64,000 bases of DNA from an uncultured Clostridia bacterium (GTDB lineage Bacteria > Bacillota > Clostridia > UBA1381): the NCBI GenBank assembly GCA_934444735.1, contig CAKSDE010000010.1, forward strand, positions 1 to 64,000. The letters are read 5' to 3'. Below are positions 46,141 to 55,314 of this stretch, piece after piece. The position numbers and the translations under genes are program-made. The number at the start of each line of letters is the position of its first letter. Positions within the stretch are counted from its first letter, which is position 1. The notes under the pieces were generated by a model. The model had not been told where the DNA came from. It saw only the letters and a program-made list of their open reading frames with translations, and ran no database searches.

Positions 46141-47689
46141 TTTCTTCCAGCATCATTGCTTTATTCCATGCACTCATAGTTGCCTCGTCCGCATTTCTCG
46201 GCAGCGCCCGTATATCTGCTTTTTGAATCTCTATATAGATAACCTCATTGCCCTTTAAATTAAAGTTCACTTTTAGACTTCCGTTTTCAGATGTCACTTT
46301 TGAAAATTCATATCTCGGCATACTTGCATATCTCAAAAGTTCCTCCTGCATCTTTGAAAGATTTTGCGGTGCACCCATTTCAAGCCAGGTTTCATAGCAG
46401 CTGCCGTGTCCTTTTTCAATTTGCGCCGATGATACTATATATTCGCCGTCGGGGAGTGCCACCTCCACGCTCTCCTTCCAGTCCGGCTGAGTTTCAAATT
46501 CCAACAGATGCTGATTATATGCGATAATTCTTACGACTCCGTTTTCCTCTGTTGCCGTCATTCCGCACCCTATGGGATATTCACTGTCTTTTTGGCAATC
46601 CAGCACCGTTCCTCGCATTTTGCGCAACAGCTTATACGCATTGTAGGTCGCCTTTCTTATTCCATGGATATTCACCAATCCGTATGTGCAGGAGAATACG
46701 CTGTGCGATTGCCCCGGTTCTGCAAAAACATCGCTCGCCGTCCAGTACGCAACAGAATCGCACCAATCGCGCACGCCAAGCATATTTTTAACCACGCACG
46801 CACCGCCAAACTGCTGATCCACCGTCGGATTGCACACCCATGATATATTCTTGGTCGAATTGCCCGACTGTGTATTCCATTCCGTCCAATGTATCTCCAG
46901 ATTCGGCATAGCGGATTTCTCCACTTTTTCTTTAACCTCTTTAAATCTTCCTACAAAGTACTCGCCCAACTCGTATGGCGAACCCTCTCTTTCGCGGTAT
47001 TCGCAATATTCGCCGATCGGGTAAGCATGAGTAGAGATGAAATCTATCGGTACATTATTTTCGCTGCAGTAATCAATCAGTTCAACGACGTAATCACCGC
47101 CGGCGCTCGCAGGGCCTCCCACTTTCAGCTCACTGTTCACTTTCTTTACCGCTCTTGCGGCATATTCATACAATTTATAGTATTTTTCCATGCCCGCCGG
47201 CCAGAATCCTTTTAAGTTCGGCTCGTTCCATACCTCAAAATACCATGTCTTTACCTCATCAAGCCCATATCTGTCCACCATATGGCTCACGAAATGCCAT
47301 ACCAAATTTCCCCATTCGTTATAGTCCTTCGGCTCGCTTGTATTCATCTTCCAAAAACACGCATATGTTTCTGCGCTCGCCAAAGGCTGCGGCATACTGT
47401 TCAGCTCAAAAAACGGTTTTAATCCTACCGAGAGCATATTATCGGTAATCTTATCCACATGATGCCACTGATATGCCAGGGTGCCGTCAGGCGCACGGCG
47501 CACAACCTCCATATCATCATGGAACAAACCGTGAAAACGTAAATATTTAAAATGCAGCTCCGACTGGATCTCACGCAAATGCTCCATCAGATCATGCCTC
47601 AAAAGCTCATATGCGCTCCCCACCGCAACACTTTCAAATATTGTATTCCCAAACTCTTCTTTTATTGCTCTCTCTTTCAGCTTGATCAT
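46100..47689 (-). CDS. Glycoside hydrolase family 39 (beta-xylosidase type)
   Basis: 529 residues. Retaining beta-xylosidase-like TIM barrel. The acid/base is Glu156 in FEVWNEPN and the nucleophile Glu270 in HWTEWNT, both canonical for clan A. A C-terminal beta domain follows (about 380-515). No signal peptide: it should act on imported oligosaccharides. GGAG precedes ATG. The final 13 codons (RGCKKTPECKKRS) and TAA are encoded by repeat B5. Downstream of solute-binding paralogue 2 in the transport operon. Confidence 0.88.
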   Translation of the reverse strand: MIKLKERAIKEEFGNTIFESVAVGSAYELLRHDLMEHLREIQSELHFKYLRFHGLFHDDMEVVRRAPDGTLAYQWHHVDKITDNMLSVGLKPFFELNSMPQPLASAETYACFWKMNTSEPKDYNEWGNLVWHFVSHMVDRYGLDEVKTWYFEVWNEPNLKGFWPAGMEKYYKLYEYAARAVKKVNSELKVGGPASAGGDYVVELIDYCSENNVPIDFISTHAYPIGEYCEYREREGSPYELGEYFVGRFKEVKEKVEKSAMPNLEIHWTEWNTQSGNSTKNISWVCNPTVDQQFGGACVVKNMLGVRDWCDSVAYWTASDVFAEPGQSHSVFSCTYGLVNIHGIRKATYNAYKLLRKMRGTVLDCQKDSEYPIGCGMTATEENGVVRIIAYNQHLLEFETQPDWKESVEVALPDGEYIVSSAQIEKGHGSCYETWLEMGAPQNLSKMQEELLRYASMPRYEFSKVTSENGSLKVNFNLKGNEVIYIEIQKADIRALPRNADEATMSAWNKAMMLEERGCKKTPECKKRS

Positions 47690-47733
47690 AATAATCTCCC
47701 TTTCCCAATATTATAATAGGTAATTATAAAACA

Positions 47734-47764
47734 AGCTGCGACAAGGCGTACTTGCCGCAGCTTA
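47734..47764 (-). terminator. Hairpin between solute-binding paralogue 2 and GH39
   Basis: The minus strand AAGCTGCGGCAAG pairs with CTTGTCGCAGCTT with one mismatch, followed by GTTTTATA. Partial terminator or processing site, reducing GH39 relative to the binding protein. Confidence 0.6.
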
Positions 47765-47777
47765 CTAAACCACTTAA

Positions 47778-49271
47778 TTATTTAGATGCTTTCCACTCAT
47801 CATACTGCTTCTGCATCTCGTCACGTACCTTTTCGATACCTGCTGTCTTAAGTTTTGCTACATAATCGTCATACCACTCATCAACAGGTGATGTACCGTA
47901 GTTTGTTTTAGCCTTAAACTCAGCCTTAACATTTGAAATATTGGCAATCTCGGAGTTGATGTTATCTACGTTAGGAACGAAGCCCAATGCAGGTGATTTT
48001 CTAGCTTCATCGTTCATCTTAGCTGTCTGTTCCCAAACATCCGACGGCTGACCTTCCATTACAAATGCATTGAACTGATTACCGTATCTCCATGCGTTCT
48101 GAGCAATCTGTTCATAACCCGAACCCTTGATTTCCGTTGCTGTTCCATCCGCATTCTTTGTATAGTGCTTACCTTCGATACCCCAGCAAATTGTATTATA
48201 AAGCTCTTTATCTGTGTTCAGCAAGTATATGAGCTTGATAGCCTCTTCAGGATGCTTTGTGTTGGCACCTACAGATGTCATGGTAAGAAGTGCCTGTTTA
48301 CGTGCAACATACGGTTCACCTAAGAATGAGTATGCAGGTTCATCACCATTGTGCTGATTCTTATAGTAAACGTCCTGACCAGGTTTCCATGTTGTCCATG
48401 CCATAGCATACATATTTTCCTGTTCTGTTGATGATGCAGTACTTGCAGATGCTATATCGCTTCTGATATAACCTTTTTCATACCAGTCACGGATTGTCTT
48501 AAATGCATCTTTCATGCTATCCAAAAAATCAGGGATATATATTTCATCAGATGTACCGTCTCTTCTGAAAGAAACGCCGCTTATGAGTTCTTCATCGATA
48601 TTGCTTCTTGCAGGGTTAAACGGATTGATCGCATAAAGGTCAGGTCTCTTTTCCTTGATCTTTGCAAGCTCTCCGGTAAGCTTTTCCATATAAGCCTTTG
48701 CCGTTTCATCGTTTGTATTTGAAAGAGCCATCTTCTGCAAGCCGTCCAAATCAACTCCGCACTCGTCTGCAACCTTTTTGTTCATTACAATACAACCGGG
48801 GTTTGAAATAACCTGGATACACGGAATACCATAGATTTTGCCGTTTACCATTGCGGACTGAATATAGTAATCCTCGATTACATCGCTCATCTTAACAGTT
48901 GAGCCGTCAGCCATCTTGATGTTTTCCATCTTTTCTGTAATATCATACAAACCGCCCATCGAAACAGCTGTCTGATAATCATTTACATAACCTGTAAAGT
49001 ACAGGTCAACAGGCTCACCCGAAGCCATCTTCATCTTTGTCTTTTCAGTAAACGATGCACCGTCTATGTACTGAATATCAAGCTTCATGCCCAATTCAGG
49101 CTCCAACAGTTCGTTTACCTTTGCCATTACAGTGTCGTGATCGGCAGGCTTTTCACCCAAGCACACCCATGTGAGTGTATCCGATTTGCTTCCTCCGCCG
49201 CAGCCGGTCAAACCTACTGCCATTGTTGCGACAACCGAAAGACCCAAAACTGCTGAAATAATTCTTTTCAT
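47778..49271 (-). CDS. Extracellular solute-binding lipoprotein (CUT1 type), paralogue 2
   Basis: 497 residues, the same length as paralogue 1, with lipobox LTGC (Cys24) and near-identity for the first 160 residues. It follows the two permease genes and is preceded by a strong hairpin, so it is the cognate binding protein of this operon. Substrate is unknown; with GH39 next to it, xylo- or similar oligosaccharides are a reasonable inference. AAGGAGG precedes ATG. Confidence 0.9.
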   Translation of the reverse strand: MKRIISAVLGLSVVATMAVGLTGCGGGSKSDTLTWVCLGEKPADHDTVMAKVNELLEPELGMKLDIQYIDGASFTEKTKMKMASGEPVDLYFTGYVNDYQTAVSMGGLYDITEKMENIKMADGSTVKMSDVIEDYYIQSAMVNGKIYGIPCIQVISNPGCIVMNKKVADECGVDLDGLQKMALSNTNDETAKAYMEKLTGELAKIKEKRPDLYAINPFNPARSNIDEELISGVSFRRDGTSDEIYIPDFLDSMKDAFKTIRDWYEKGYIRSDIASASTASSTEQENMYAMAWTTWKPGQDVYYKNQHNGDEPAYSFLGEPYVARKQALLTMTSVGANTKHPEEAIKLIYLLNTDKELYNTICWGIEGKHYTKNADGTATEIKGSGYEQIAQNAWRYGNQFNAFVMEGQPSDVWEQTAKMNDEARKSPALGFVPNVDNINSEIANISNVKAEFKAKTNYGTSPVDEWYDDYVAKLKTAGIEKVRDEMQKQYDEWKASK

Positions 49272-49307
49272 AAATTTTTCCTCCTTAAACTTTTACCTTT
49301 TTTTATT

Positions 49308-49349
49308 TTATATATAAGCAGAAAGGAAAATACTCTTTTCTGCTTATAT
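49308..49349 (-). other. Intercistronic hairpin upstream of the binding-protein gene
   Basis: TATATAAGCAGAAA and TTTCTGCTTATATA form a 14-bp stem in the permease-binding protein spacer, without a T run after it. As in other sugar-transport operons, it may protect the downstream binding-protein mRNA and allow higher expression than the permeases. Confidence 0.6.
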
Positions 49350-49364
49350 AACATACTCTATTTA

Positions 49365-50240
49365 TTAACCCTTTACAGAACCTACTGTTAATCCTTTTAC
49401 AAAATACTTCTGGAAGAACGGGAATATAACGAGCGCAGGACCCGCTACTATAACCGCCATCGCCATACGTATCGTTTCGCCCGGCACATCGATCATTGAA
49501 GTATCCATACCGGTTTGCTGCATCTGCTTTAACATATCAAGGTTCGTCATAATCTTTTGCAGCAAATACTGCAAGCTGTAGAGCTTCTCATTCTGAATAT
49601 AGATAAGAGCCGTATTCCAGTCGTTCCACTTACCCAGGAATATGAACAGTGCAACCGTTGCCAAAACCGGTTTTGAAAGCGGAAGAATCATCTTTACAAA
49701 TATCGTGTACTCCGACGCACCGTCGATTGTCGCCGACTCGATAATTTCTCCCGGAATACCCTGGAAGAAGGTTCTCATCATGAACACATACCACGGATTT
49801 ATCAAGCCCAGCAGAATGTATACCCAAATAGTATCATTCAAATGCAGGAACTTCGCTACCAATAAGTATGAAGGAACAAGACCGCCGCCGAACAGCATTG
49901 TAAAGTACAGATAAAAGTTCAGCACATTTCTTCCCTTAAGCTTTTTTCTTGACAAAGGATATGCAACCATCGCCATGAAAAGCACCGAAAGCACCATTGC
50001 GATTACTGAATAAACAAATGTAACACCGTATGCTCTTAAAATTGCGTCCGGCTGTTCAAACACATACTTATATGCGTCCCAACATACAGGACTCGGTATC
50101 AGCTGATAACCTTTTGCAACCGTCTCTGCACTTGAGAGCGAAACGCTCACCAAAAGCCAGAACGGGAATATTATCAATAAGCACAAGATTGAAAAGAAGA
50201 TTATCAGGACAACTTGTAACGCCGTATTTTTCTTTTTCAT
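49365..50240 (-). CDS. Carbohydrate ABC transporter permease, LplC/MsmG type
   Basis: 291 residues, six hydrophobic segments, and a C-terminal coupling motif ESATIDGASEYTIFVKMILP (EAA loop). Matches the second permease of CUT1 systems of the LplB/LplC subgroup. TAAGGAGGG precedes ATG, 14 bp after LplB. No ATPase gene is present; such systems use a shared MsmX-type ATPase encoded elsewhere. Confidence 0.92.
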   Translation of the reverse strand: MKKKNTALQVVLIIFFSILCLLIIFPFWLLVSVSLSSAETVAKGYQLIPSPVCWDAYKYVFEQPDAILRAYGVTFVYSVIAMVLSVLFMAMVAYPLSRKKLKGRNVLNFYLYFTMLFGGGLVPSYLLVAKFLHLNDTIWVYILLGLINPWYVFMMRTFFQGIPGEIIESATIDGASEYTIFVKMILPLSKPVLATVALFIFLGKWNDWNTALIYIQNEKLYSLQYLLQKIMTNLDMLKQMQQTGMDTSMIDVPGETIRMAMAVIVAGPALVIFPFFQKYFVKGLTVGSVKG

Positions 50241-50254
50241 TTCCCGATCCCTCC

Positions 50255-51238
50255 TTAAAATAATCCAAGGTCTTTATCGACCTTCTTAGACAAAGCGTTT
50301 GTTGTGATAACCAATATCATGCCGACGATAGACTGCATCAGCGAAACAGCCGATGACTGACCGTATGAATCTCCCGTACCCTCTTTAAATGCACGGAAAG
50401 TATATGTATCGATAACGTTCGTTGTTGCATAAAGGTTACCGTTAGCGCCGTCTTGTGTTACGTTGTAGAACAAACCGAAGTCTGCACGGAATATATTACC
50501 GATCTTTAAAATCGTAAGAATTACAATCAAAGGAACCAAACTCGGAAGCACAATATGTATTGTTCTTTGGAATTTATTAGCGCCGTCTACTTCAGCCGCC
50601 TCAAAGAGTGATGTATCAATACCCATCAAAGACGCATAGTAAACAACCGAGTCCATACCGACACCCTTCCAAACCGATGTTATGGTAAGAATTATCGGCC
50701 ATGCGTTAGGCTTCGAATACCAGTCTATATTCTGCCCGTTCGCCCCTGTAATTCCCATAGCTTTTAAAATCTGATTCAAATAACCCGAATTCTGATTCAA
50801 AATAGCAAGTACCATGTAGGCAACTATAACCCATGACATAAAGTGAGGAGTTATAAGAATCGTCTGGAATATCTTTGTTGCGGTTCTGCTCTTTAATTCA
50901 AAAAGCAATATAGCAACCAAAAGTGATGCTATTATACCGAATACAATAAATAGGAAGTTATTCCCCAGCGTGTTTCTTACCAACTGAACAAAAACGTCAG
51001 ATTTGAAGAAAAATTCAAAGTTTCTGAGTCCTACCCACGGACTTCCGAAAATACCCTCTGCAAAATTGTATCTCTTAAATGCGATTATGATACCGAACAT
51101 CGGCACATAATTGAACAATGCAACCAAGAATACCGGGATCGCACACAGCGTGTAAAGCTGTATATCGCTCTTATCAATTTTGCGTTTTTTTGTTACGATT
51201 GTACCGTTTGAAGATACAACCTTCTGTTTTGCGCTCAT
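50255..51238 (-). CDS. Carbohydrate ABC transporter permease, LplB type
   Basis: 327 residues, six helices, EAA loop EAAEVDGANKFQRTIHIVLP and the long N-terminal cytoplasmic segment of the LplB group. First gene of the operon LplB-LplC-binding protein-GH39. AAAGGAG precedes ATG. An extended -10, TGG TACAAT (51319-51324, minus), lies about 80 bp upstream. Confidence 0.92.
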   Translation of the reverse strand: MSAKQKVVSSNGTIVTKKRKIDKSDIQLYTLCAIPVFLVALFNYVPMFGIIIAFKRYNFAEGIFGSPWVGLRNFEFFFKSDVFVQLVRNTLGNNFLFIVFGIIASLLVAILLFELKSRTATKIFQTILITPHFMSWVIVAYMVLAILNQNSGYLNQILKAMGITGANGQNIDWYSKPNAWPIILTITSVWKGVGMDSVVYYASLMGIDTSLFEAAEVDGANKFQRTIHIVLPSLVPLIVILTILKIGNIFRADFGLFYNVTQDGANGNLYATTNVIDTYTFRAFKEGTGDSYGQSSAVSLMQSIVGMILVITTNALSKKVDKDLGLF

Positions 51239-51318
51239 GACAAAACTCCTTTCTTTTCCTTTTTTTAATTACCGGATACTCTTTTCCCCAATATCCAATA
51301 ATTTTATATTATAATAAG

Positions 51319-51324
51319 ATTGTA
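51319..51324 (-). promoter_or_regulatory. Extended -10 of the sugar-transport operon
   Basis: Minus-strand TACAAT preceded by TGG. The -35 is weak (ATTCAA at 17 bp), which suits an activator such as the AraC protein encoded upstream. The rest of the 282-bp gap is AT-rich with no other recognised feature. Confidence 0.5.
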
Positions 51325-51520
51325 CCACATTTTTAACAAATTGAATAGTGGATTTTTTTCATAACATTATGGACTTTTTTCATATTTCCCGATTAAATTG
51401 TATATTTTAGCGTAAAATCCAAATATAGTATTATTAAATTCACTGAAAATCCTATCAAAATCCACTTTTTCCGTTATAAAAAAGTTTATACACATTCACT
51501 AAATCCATAAAAATATATTT

Positions 51521-52081
51521 TTAAAAATATCTGTCCAAAATCGCGCGCCCGTTCTTTTTGAGCCATGCGTTGCAGCTATAGTATTCGGGATACGCCGCCA
51601 AAACGGCGCCGTAAAATTCTTTTGAATGGTTCATGTATTTCCTGTGGCAAAGCTCATGTACGACAACGCTGTCCAAAACCTCGCTCGGCGCCAAAAGCAG
51701 CAGACAGTTAAAGTTAAGATTTCCTTTTGCCGAACAGCTCCCCCAGAGCGTCTTTTGTACTTTCACGCAGATTCTGCCGTATGTAACCCCGACAATCGGC
51801 GCAAAATGCTCTGCTCTCTCCCTAAAAATCTCCTTTGCCTCTTTTTTGAGCTTACCGATCTCTTCATCGGTCAATTTCACCGCACTTTCGGCTTTTGCAT
51901 TTTGCTCTTTTATCTTTGCAAGGTGCTTTTTGATCCATAAAGCGTGCGCCGATATAAATTCTTCAATCTCCGAATCCTTTGTTTTTATCGGCACACGTAC
52001 AATAATTCTCTCATCGCGCTTTATTTCAATACTGAGCGTTTTCCGCTTGCTCTTTATAATTTCCAATCCGTCATAGCGCAT
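51521..52081 (-). CDS. DUF45 (YgjP-like) zinc metallopeptidase
   Basis: 186 residues with the gluzincin motif HELCHRKYMNHS, typical of the YgjP/DUF45 proteins. Physiological role unclear. AraC ends three bases upstream and GGAGG overlaps that gene's end, so the two are translationally coupled. It has no evident link to sugar use. Confidence 0.85.
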   Translation of the reverse strand: MRYDGLEIIKSKRKTLSIEIKRDERIIVRVPIKTKDSEIEEFISAHALWIKKHLAKIKEQNAKAESAVKLTDEEIGKLKKEAKEIFRERAEHFAPIVGVTYGRICVKVQKTLWGSCSAKGNLNFNCLLLLAPSEVLDSVVVHELCHRKYMNHSKEFYGAVLAAYPEYYSCNAWLKKNGRAILDRYF

Positions 52082-52084
52082 ATA

Positions 52085-52915
52085 TTATTCCTCCGCACTG
52101 TTTTCCCGTACATATTCCGACGGCAGCAGTCCTGTGTACCTTTTAAACGTTTTTGAAAAATACGAATCGTTCTCAAATCCGCATTTTTGCGCAACCTCAT
52201 GAATGGAGTATTTCTTTTTCAAAAGCATCTTTTTCGCCTCCTGACACCTGAGCAAATTTATGTAAAATACAGGCGTCATTCCAGTTGCCTTTTTAAATTC
52301 GCGCACAAAATAGAATTTGCTGAGTCCCGATTCAAAAGAGAGCTTTTCCAAAGAGAGCGGCTCATCTATATGCGCCTTTATATATCCCATCGCCAGCTTT
52401 ATATTTTCCGTTTTATTGCTGTTTTGAGTCTTTTTTTCCTCTTCGTCCGCAATGTAATTCCTGGAAAAATATAACATCATATCCAAAGCCGCAGTCTTTA
52501 CACCGGTCTCAAAAAAAGACTCTTCATTTTCAAATTCGTCCACTACTCTCAAAAAAAGCCGCTGCGCCTTTTCGTCGCGGATAAGAGCTTTATACTCGGT
52601 TTGCTCGGGACGTATACCGTTTGATTCCAGAAAATCGGAATCTATAATCAAGCAATAATATGTCATCATGCCGTCGGTTCTTGTCGTATGAATCATATTG
52701 GAGTTGATAATGATAATATCTCCCGTCGCTGCCGCATACGCCGATGCACCGCTTACCACTTCGCCCTCTCCGCCGTCTATATACAATATTTCGATATTGT
52801 TATGCCAATTCCCATTTTCGCCGTAGCCTGCATTTACCGTGATTTCGTCATGATGAAAAATAACAGGCAGAGACTTATCTTCAAGGTTATGGCTTTCAAA
52901 TACTTTATTTTTCAT
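52085..52915 (-). CDS. AraC-family transcriptional regulator
   Basis: 276 residues: an N-terminal cupin-like sensor domain and a C-terminal double helix-turn-helix (about 175-270) with LSLEKLSFESGLSKFYFVREF and the family hallmark IHEVAQKCGFENDSYFSKTFKRYTG. Sits between the transport operon and the Gfo/Idh dehydrogenase pair, so it may control either. GGAG precedes ATG; repeat B6 lies 44 bp upstream. Confidence 0.9.
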   Translation of the reverse strand: MKNKVFESHNLEDKSLPVIFHHDEITVNAGYGENGNWHNNIEILYIDGGEGEVVSGASAYAAATGDIIIINSNMIHTTRTDGMMTYYCLIIDSDFLESNGIRPEQTEYKALIRDEKAQRLFLRVVDEFENEESFFETGVKTAALDMMLYFSRNYIADEEEKKTQNSNKTENIKLAMGYIKAHIDEPLSLEKLSFESGLSKFYFVREFKKATGMTPVFYINLLRCQEAKKMLLKKKYSIHEVAQKCGFENDSYFSKTFKRYTGLLPSEYVRENSAEE

Positions 52916-52959
52916 ATCCGTCTCCGTTTCAGCAATATAATTAGGTATTTATTTCTTTA

Positions 52960-53169
52960 GGGGATAGAAAAAAGCTTCGGAACGCCCGAAACAAATCCGA
53001 CGGCGTACGGGCGGTACTCCGAGAGGTTTGGTGAGGGTGTAACAAAAAGGCAATTTGATAAAAACAGAATTTCTTAAAATTTATCAAAAAAACTATAGAA
53101 CTGAACTTAATTATAAGGTTTTCCAAGTAATATGTGCCTTTTTGTGTTCCGGACTTTTTTATATTCCCT
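52960..53169 (+). repeat. Family B interspersed repeat, copy B6
   Basis: 210 bp with ends GGGGATAGAAAAAAGCTTC and TTCCGGACTTTTTTATATTCCC, containing AATCCGACGGCGTACGGG and an AT-rich insert. It lies in the divergent AraC/dehydrogenase gap, just upstream of the dehydrogenase promoter, and is the only copy not placed at a 3' end. Confidence 0.75.
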
Positions 53170-53205
53170 AAGCAATATAGTGTTATTTGTCCGCAATATT
53201 TTATG

Positions 53206-53234
53206 TTGACTTTCCGATAATCTAAGTATACAAT
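53206..53234 (+). promoter_or_regulatory. Promoter of the Gfo/Idh dehydrogenase operon
   Basis: TTGACT (53206-53211), 17 bp, TACAAT (53229-53234). It starts 36 bp past the end of repeat B6. Confidence 0.8.
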
Positions 53235-53305
53235 AATATCGAAAAAAAATCAATACAGCAATAAATTATTTTTTCAAAAAAAACCGAAAAACAGGAGTGA
53301 TAACC

Positions 53306-54367
53306 ATGAAAAAATTAAGAATAGGACTTGTCGGCGCAGGAAATATCGCAAGGGTACATCTTGACGCTTACAAAAAGGTAGAAAATGCGGAAATCGTTGC
53401 AGTATGTGATATAGACTCCGAAAATCTTTCCGAAACGGCAAAGCTTTTTGGTATCGAAAAAACATACGCAAGCGAAACCGAAATGATTAAAAATGAGGAT
53501 CTTGACGCAGTTGACGTATGCGTATGGAACTGCAATCATGCCGCTTGCTCAATAGAGGCATTAAACGCAGGACTTCACGTACTCTGTGAAAAGCCGATGG
53601 CAACAAGCGCAAAAGAGGCACAGGAAATGATAGACGCAGCCAAAAAGAACAACAAGCTTTTGATGATCGGCTTTGTTTTAAGATTCGGCGATGAGGCAAG
53701 AATCGCAAAGGACTTCATCGACCACGACTATATCGGCGACATCTATTATTCAAAAGCTACATATTTAAGACGTCACGGAGCACCCGGCGGCTGGTTTACC
53801 GATAAATCACGCTCATCAGGCGGCCCTGTAATCGATTTGGGCGTACACGTTATCGATCTTACAAGATATCTTATGGGACGTCCGAAACCCGTTTCGGTAT
53901 TTGCATCAACCGAAAACAAGCTCCAAAACAGACCTTACCTCAAAAACAATGTAGGCTGGGCACCGAAAGGCGCATCACCGCAAGATCTGTACGATGTAGA
54001 GGACTTCGGCGTTGCTTTGATAAAATATGAAGGCAACAAAACCACGCTTTTGGAAACAAGCTACAGCTTAAACGGTGAAGATTCATCAACCAAAGAGCTC
54101 TACGGCACAAAAGGCGGCATGAACTTAAACGGCAGCGATTTAAAGATATACACCGTAGTAAACGACTACCTCGCCGATATCTCGCCGAAAACCCAAAACT
54201 ACGTTCATACCCAGGAAATGTTCCCGGCAGAAATGCAGCATTTTGTTGACTGTGCGCTAAACGGTACGCCGTGTATCGCAACAGCAGAGGACGGGCTTGA
54301 AATCATGAAGATTTTGGACGCTATCTACGAATCGGCAAGAACAGGACACGAAGTAATAATTAAATAA
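53306..54367 (+). CDS. Gfo/Idh/MocA family oxidoreductase
   Basis: 353 residues. N-terminal Rossmann motif GLVGAGNIARVHLDAY, the EKPMATS lysine motif, and a C-terminal alpha/beta domain with GGPVIDLGVHVIDLTRYLMG. NAD(P)-dependent sugar or inositol dehydrogenase; exact substrate unknown. An upstream GTG at 53297 overlaps the AGGAG ribosome site, which is eight bases from the ATG at 53306; the latter is used. Co-transcribed with the TIM-barrel gene 30 bp later. Confidence 0.9.
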   Translation: MKKLRIGLVGAGNIARVHLDAYKKVENAEIVAVCDIDSENLSETAKLFGIEKTYASETEMIKNEDLDAVDVCVWNCNHAACSIEALNAGLHVLCEKPMATSAKEAQEMIDAAKKNNKLLMIGFVLRFGDEARIAKDFIDHDYIGDIYYSKATYLRRHGAPGGWFTDKSRSSGGPVIDLGVHVIDLTRYLMGRPKPVSVFASTENKLQNRPYLKNNVGWAPKGASPQDLYDVEDFGVALIKYEGNKTTLLETSYSLNGEDSSTKELYGTKGGMNLNGSDLKIYTVVNDYLADISPKTQNYVHTQEMFPAEMQHFVDCALNGTPCIATAEDGLEIMKILDAIYESARTGHEVIIK

Positions 54368-54397
54368 GCAGACCGATAAAATAAGGAGAGTTTTATA

Positions 54398-55240
54398 ATG
54401 AAAATAGGAGTTAGTTCATATTCATTTTCGCAGTACCTTTCAGACGGCAGATTGAACATTCACTCTGTCATAAAAAAAGCGGCAGATATGGGATTTGACG
54501 CAATCGAATTTACAGATCTTCCAAAAGACGAGGGAGATCGCGGTGATTTGGCACGTCTGTTAAAAAAAGAGGCGGCGGAAAATAACATCGAGCTTTCGGC
54601 ATATGTTGTCGGCGGAAATCTTTTGTGTGACGATCAGGCAGCAGAGGTAGAAAGATTAAAGGGCGAGATCGACATCGCAAACATTCTGGGAGTAAAAATC
54701 TTCAGATATGACGTTCTCTACAGATTACCGCAAAACATGAATTTCTACAGTGCGCTGGATAAGGTAGCGCCTGCCATGCACGAGCTTGCCGAATATGCTC
54801 AAAAATACGGCATAAAAACGTCTATCGAGAATCACGGTCACGCATTCCAGGATGCCGACCGAGTTGAAAAGGTTTACTATGCGGTAAACCATGAAAATTT
54901 CGGTCTTTTACTCGATATAGGTAACTTTATGTGTGCTGACGAAGATCCGTATAAGAGCGTTTCAAGACTTGCAAATCTTGCCGTTCATGTACATTTAAAG
55001 GATTTCATCAGGCAGGATTTCTACAGTACCGAATCAAAGGAACACTACTTCCGTACTCGCGGGCGTAATTATCTTTTGGGCGTTGCCGTCGGTGACGGCG
55101 ATGCAAAATCCGCTCAATCGATAGATATTCTGCAATCATTCGGCTATGACGCCTATCTCGACATCGAATTTGAAGGTCCGAAAGACTGCATACAAGAGCT
55201 TGAAAAAGGATTGGCATTTGTAAGAAATATCATAGAATAA
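54398..55240 (+). CDS. Sugar phosphate isomerase/epimerase-like TIM barrel
   Basis: 280 residues of the AP endonuclease 2/xylose-isomerase-like family. Metal-site glutamate and histidine motifs fit IEFTDLP, SIENHGH, LLLDIGNF and HVHLKDFI. Such proteins often partner a Gfo/Idh dehydrogenase in the interconversion of keto-sugars or inositols. AAGGAGAG precedes ATG. Followed by palindrome P. Confidence 0.88.
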   Translation: MKIGVSSYSFSQYLSDGRLNIHSVIKKAADMGFDAIEFTDLPKDEGDRGDLARLLKKEAAENNIELSAYVVGGNLLCDDQAAEVERLKGEIDIANILGVKIFRYDVLYRLPQNMNFYSALDKVAPAMHELAEYAQKYGIKTSIENHGHAFQDADRVEKVYYAVNHENFGLLLDIGNFMCADEDPYKSVSRLANLAVHVHLKDFIRQDFYSTESKEHYFRTRGRNYLLGVAVGDGDAKSAQSIDILQSFGYDAYLDIEFEGPKDCIQELEKGLAFVRNIIE

Positions 55241-55252
55241 TATACAAAAAGG

Positions 55253-55285
55253 GGCTGTAAAAAATCAATTGATTTTTTTACAGCC
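55253..55285. terminator. Palindrome P, bidirectional terminator
   Basis: Near-perfect 33-bp palindrome with arm GGCTGTAAAAAATCAA and centre CAATTG, between convergent genes. Almost the same sequence as the palindrome at 6650-6683. Confidence 0.85.
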
Positions 55286-55314
55286 TTTGCTTTTTTACAT
55301 TATATATCGTCCGC

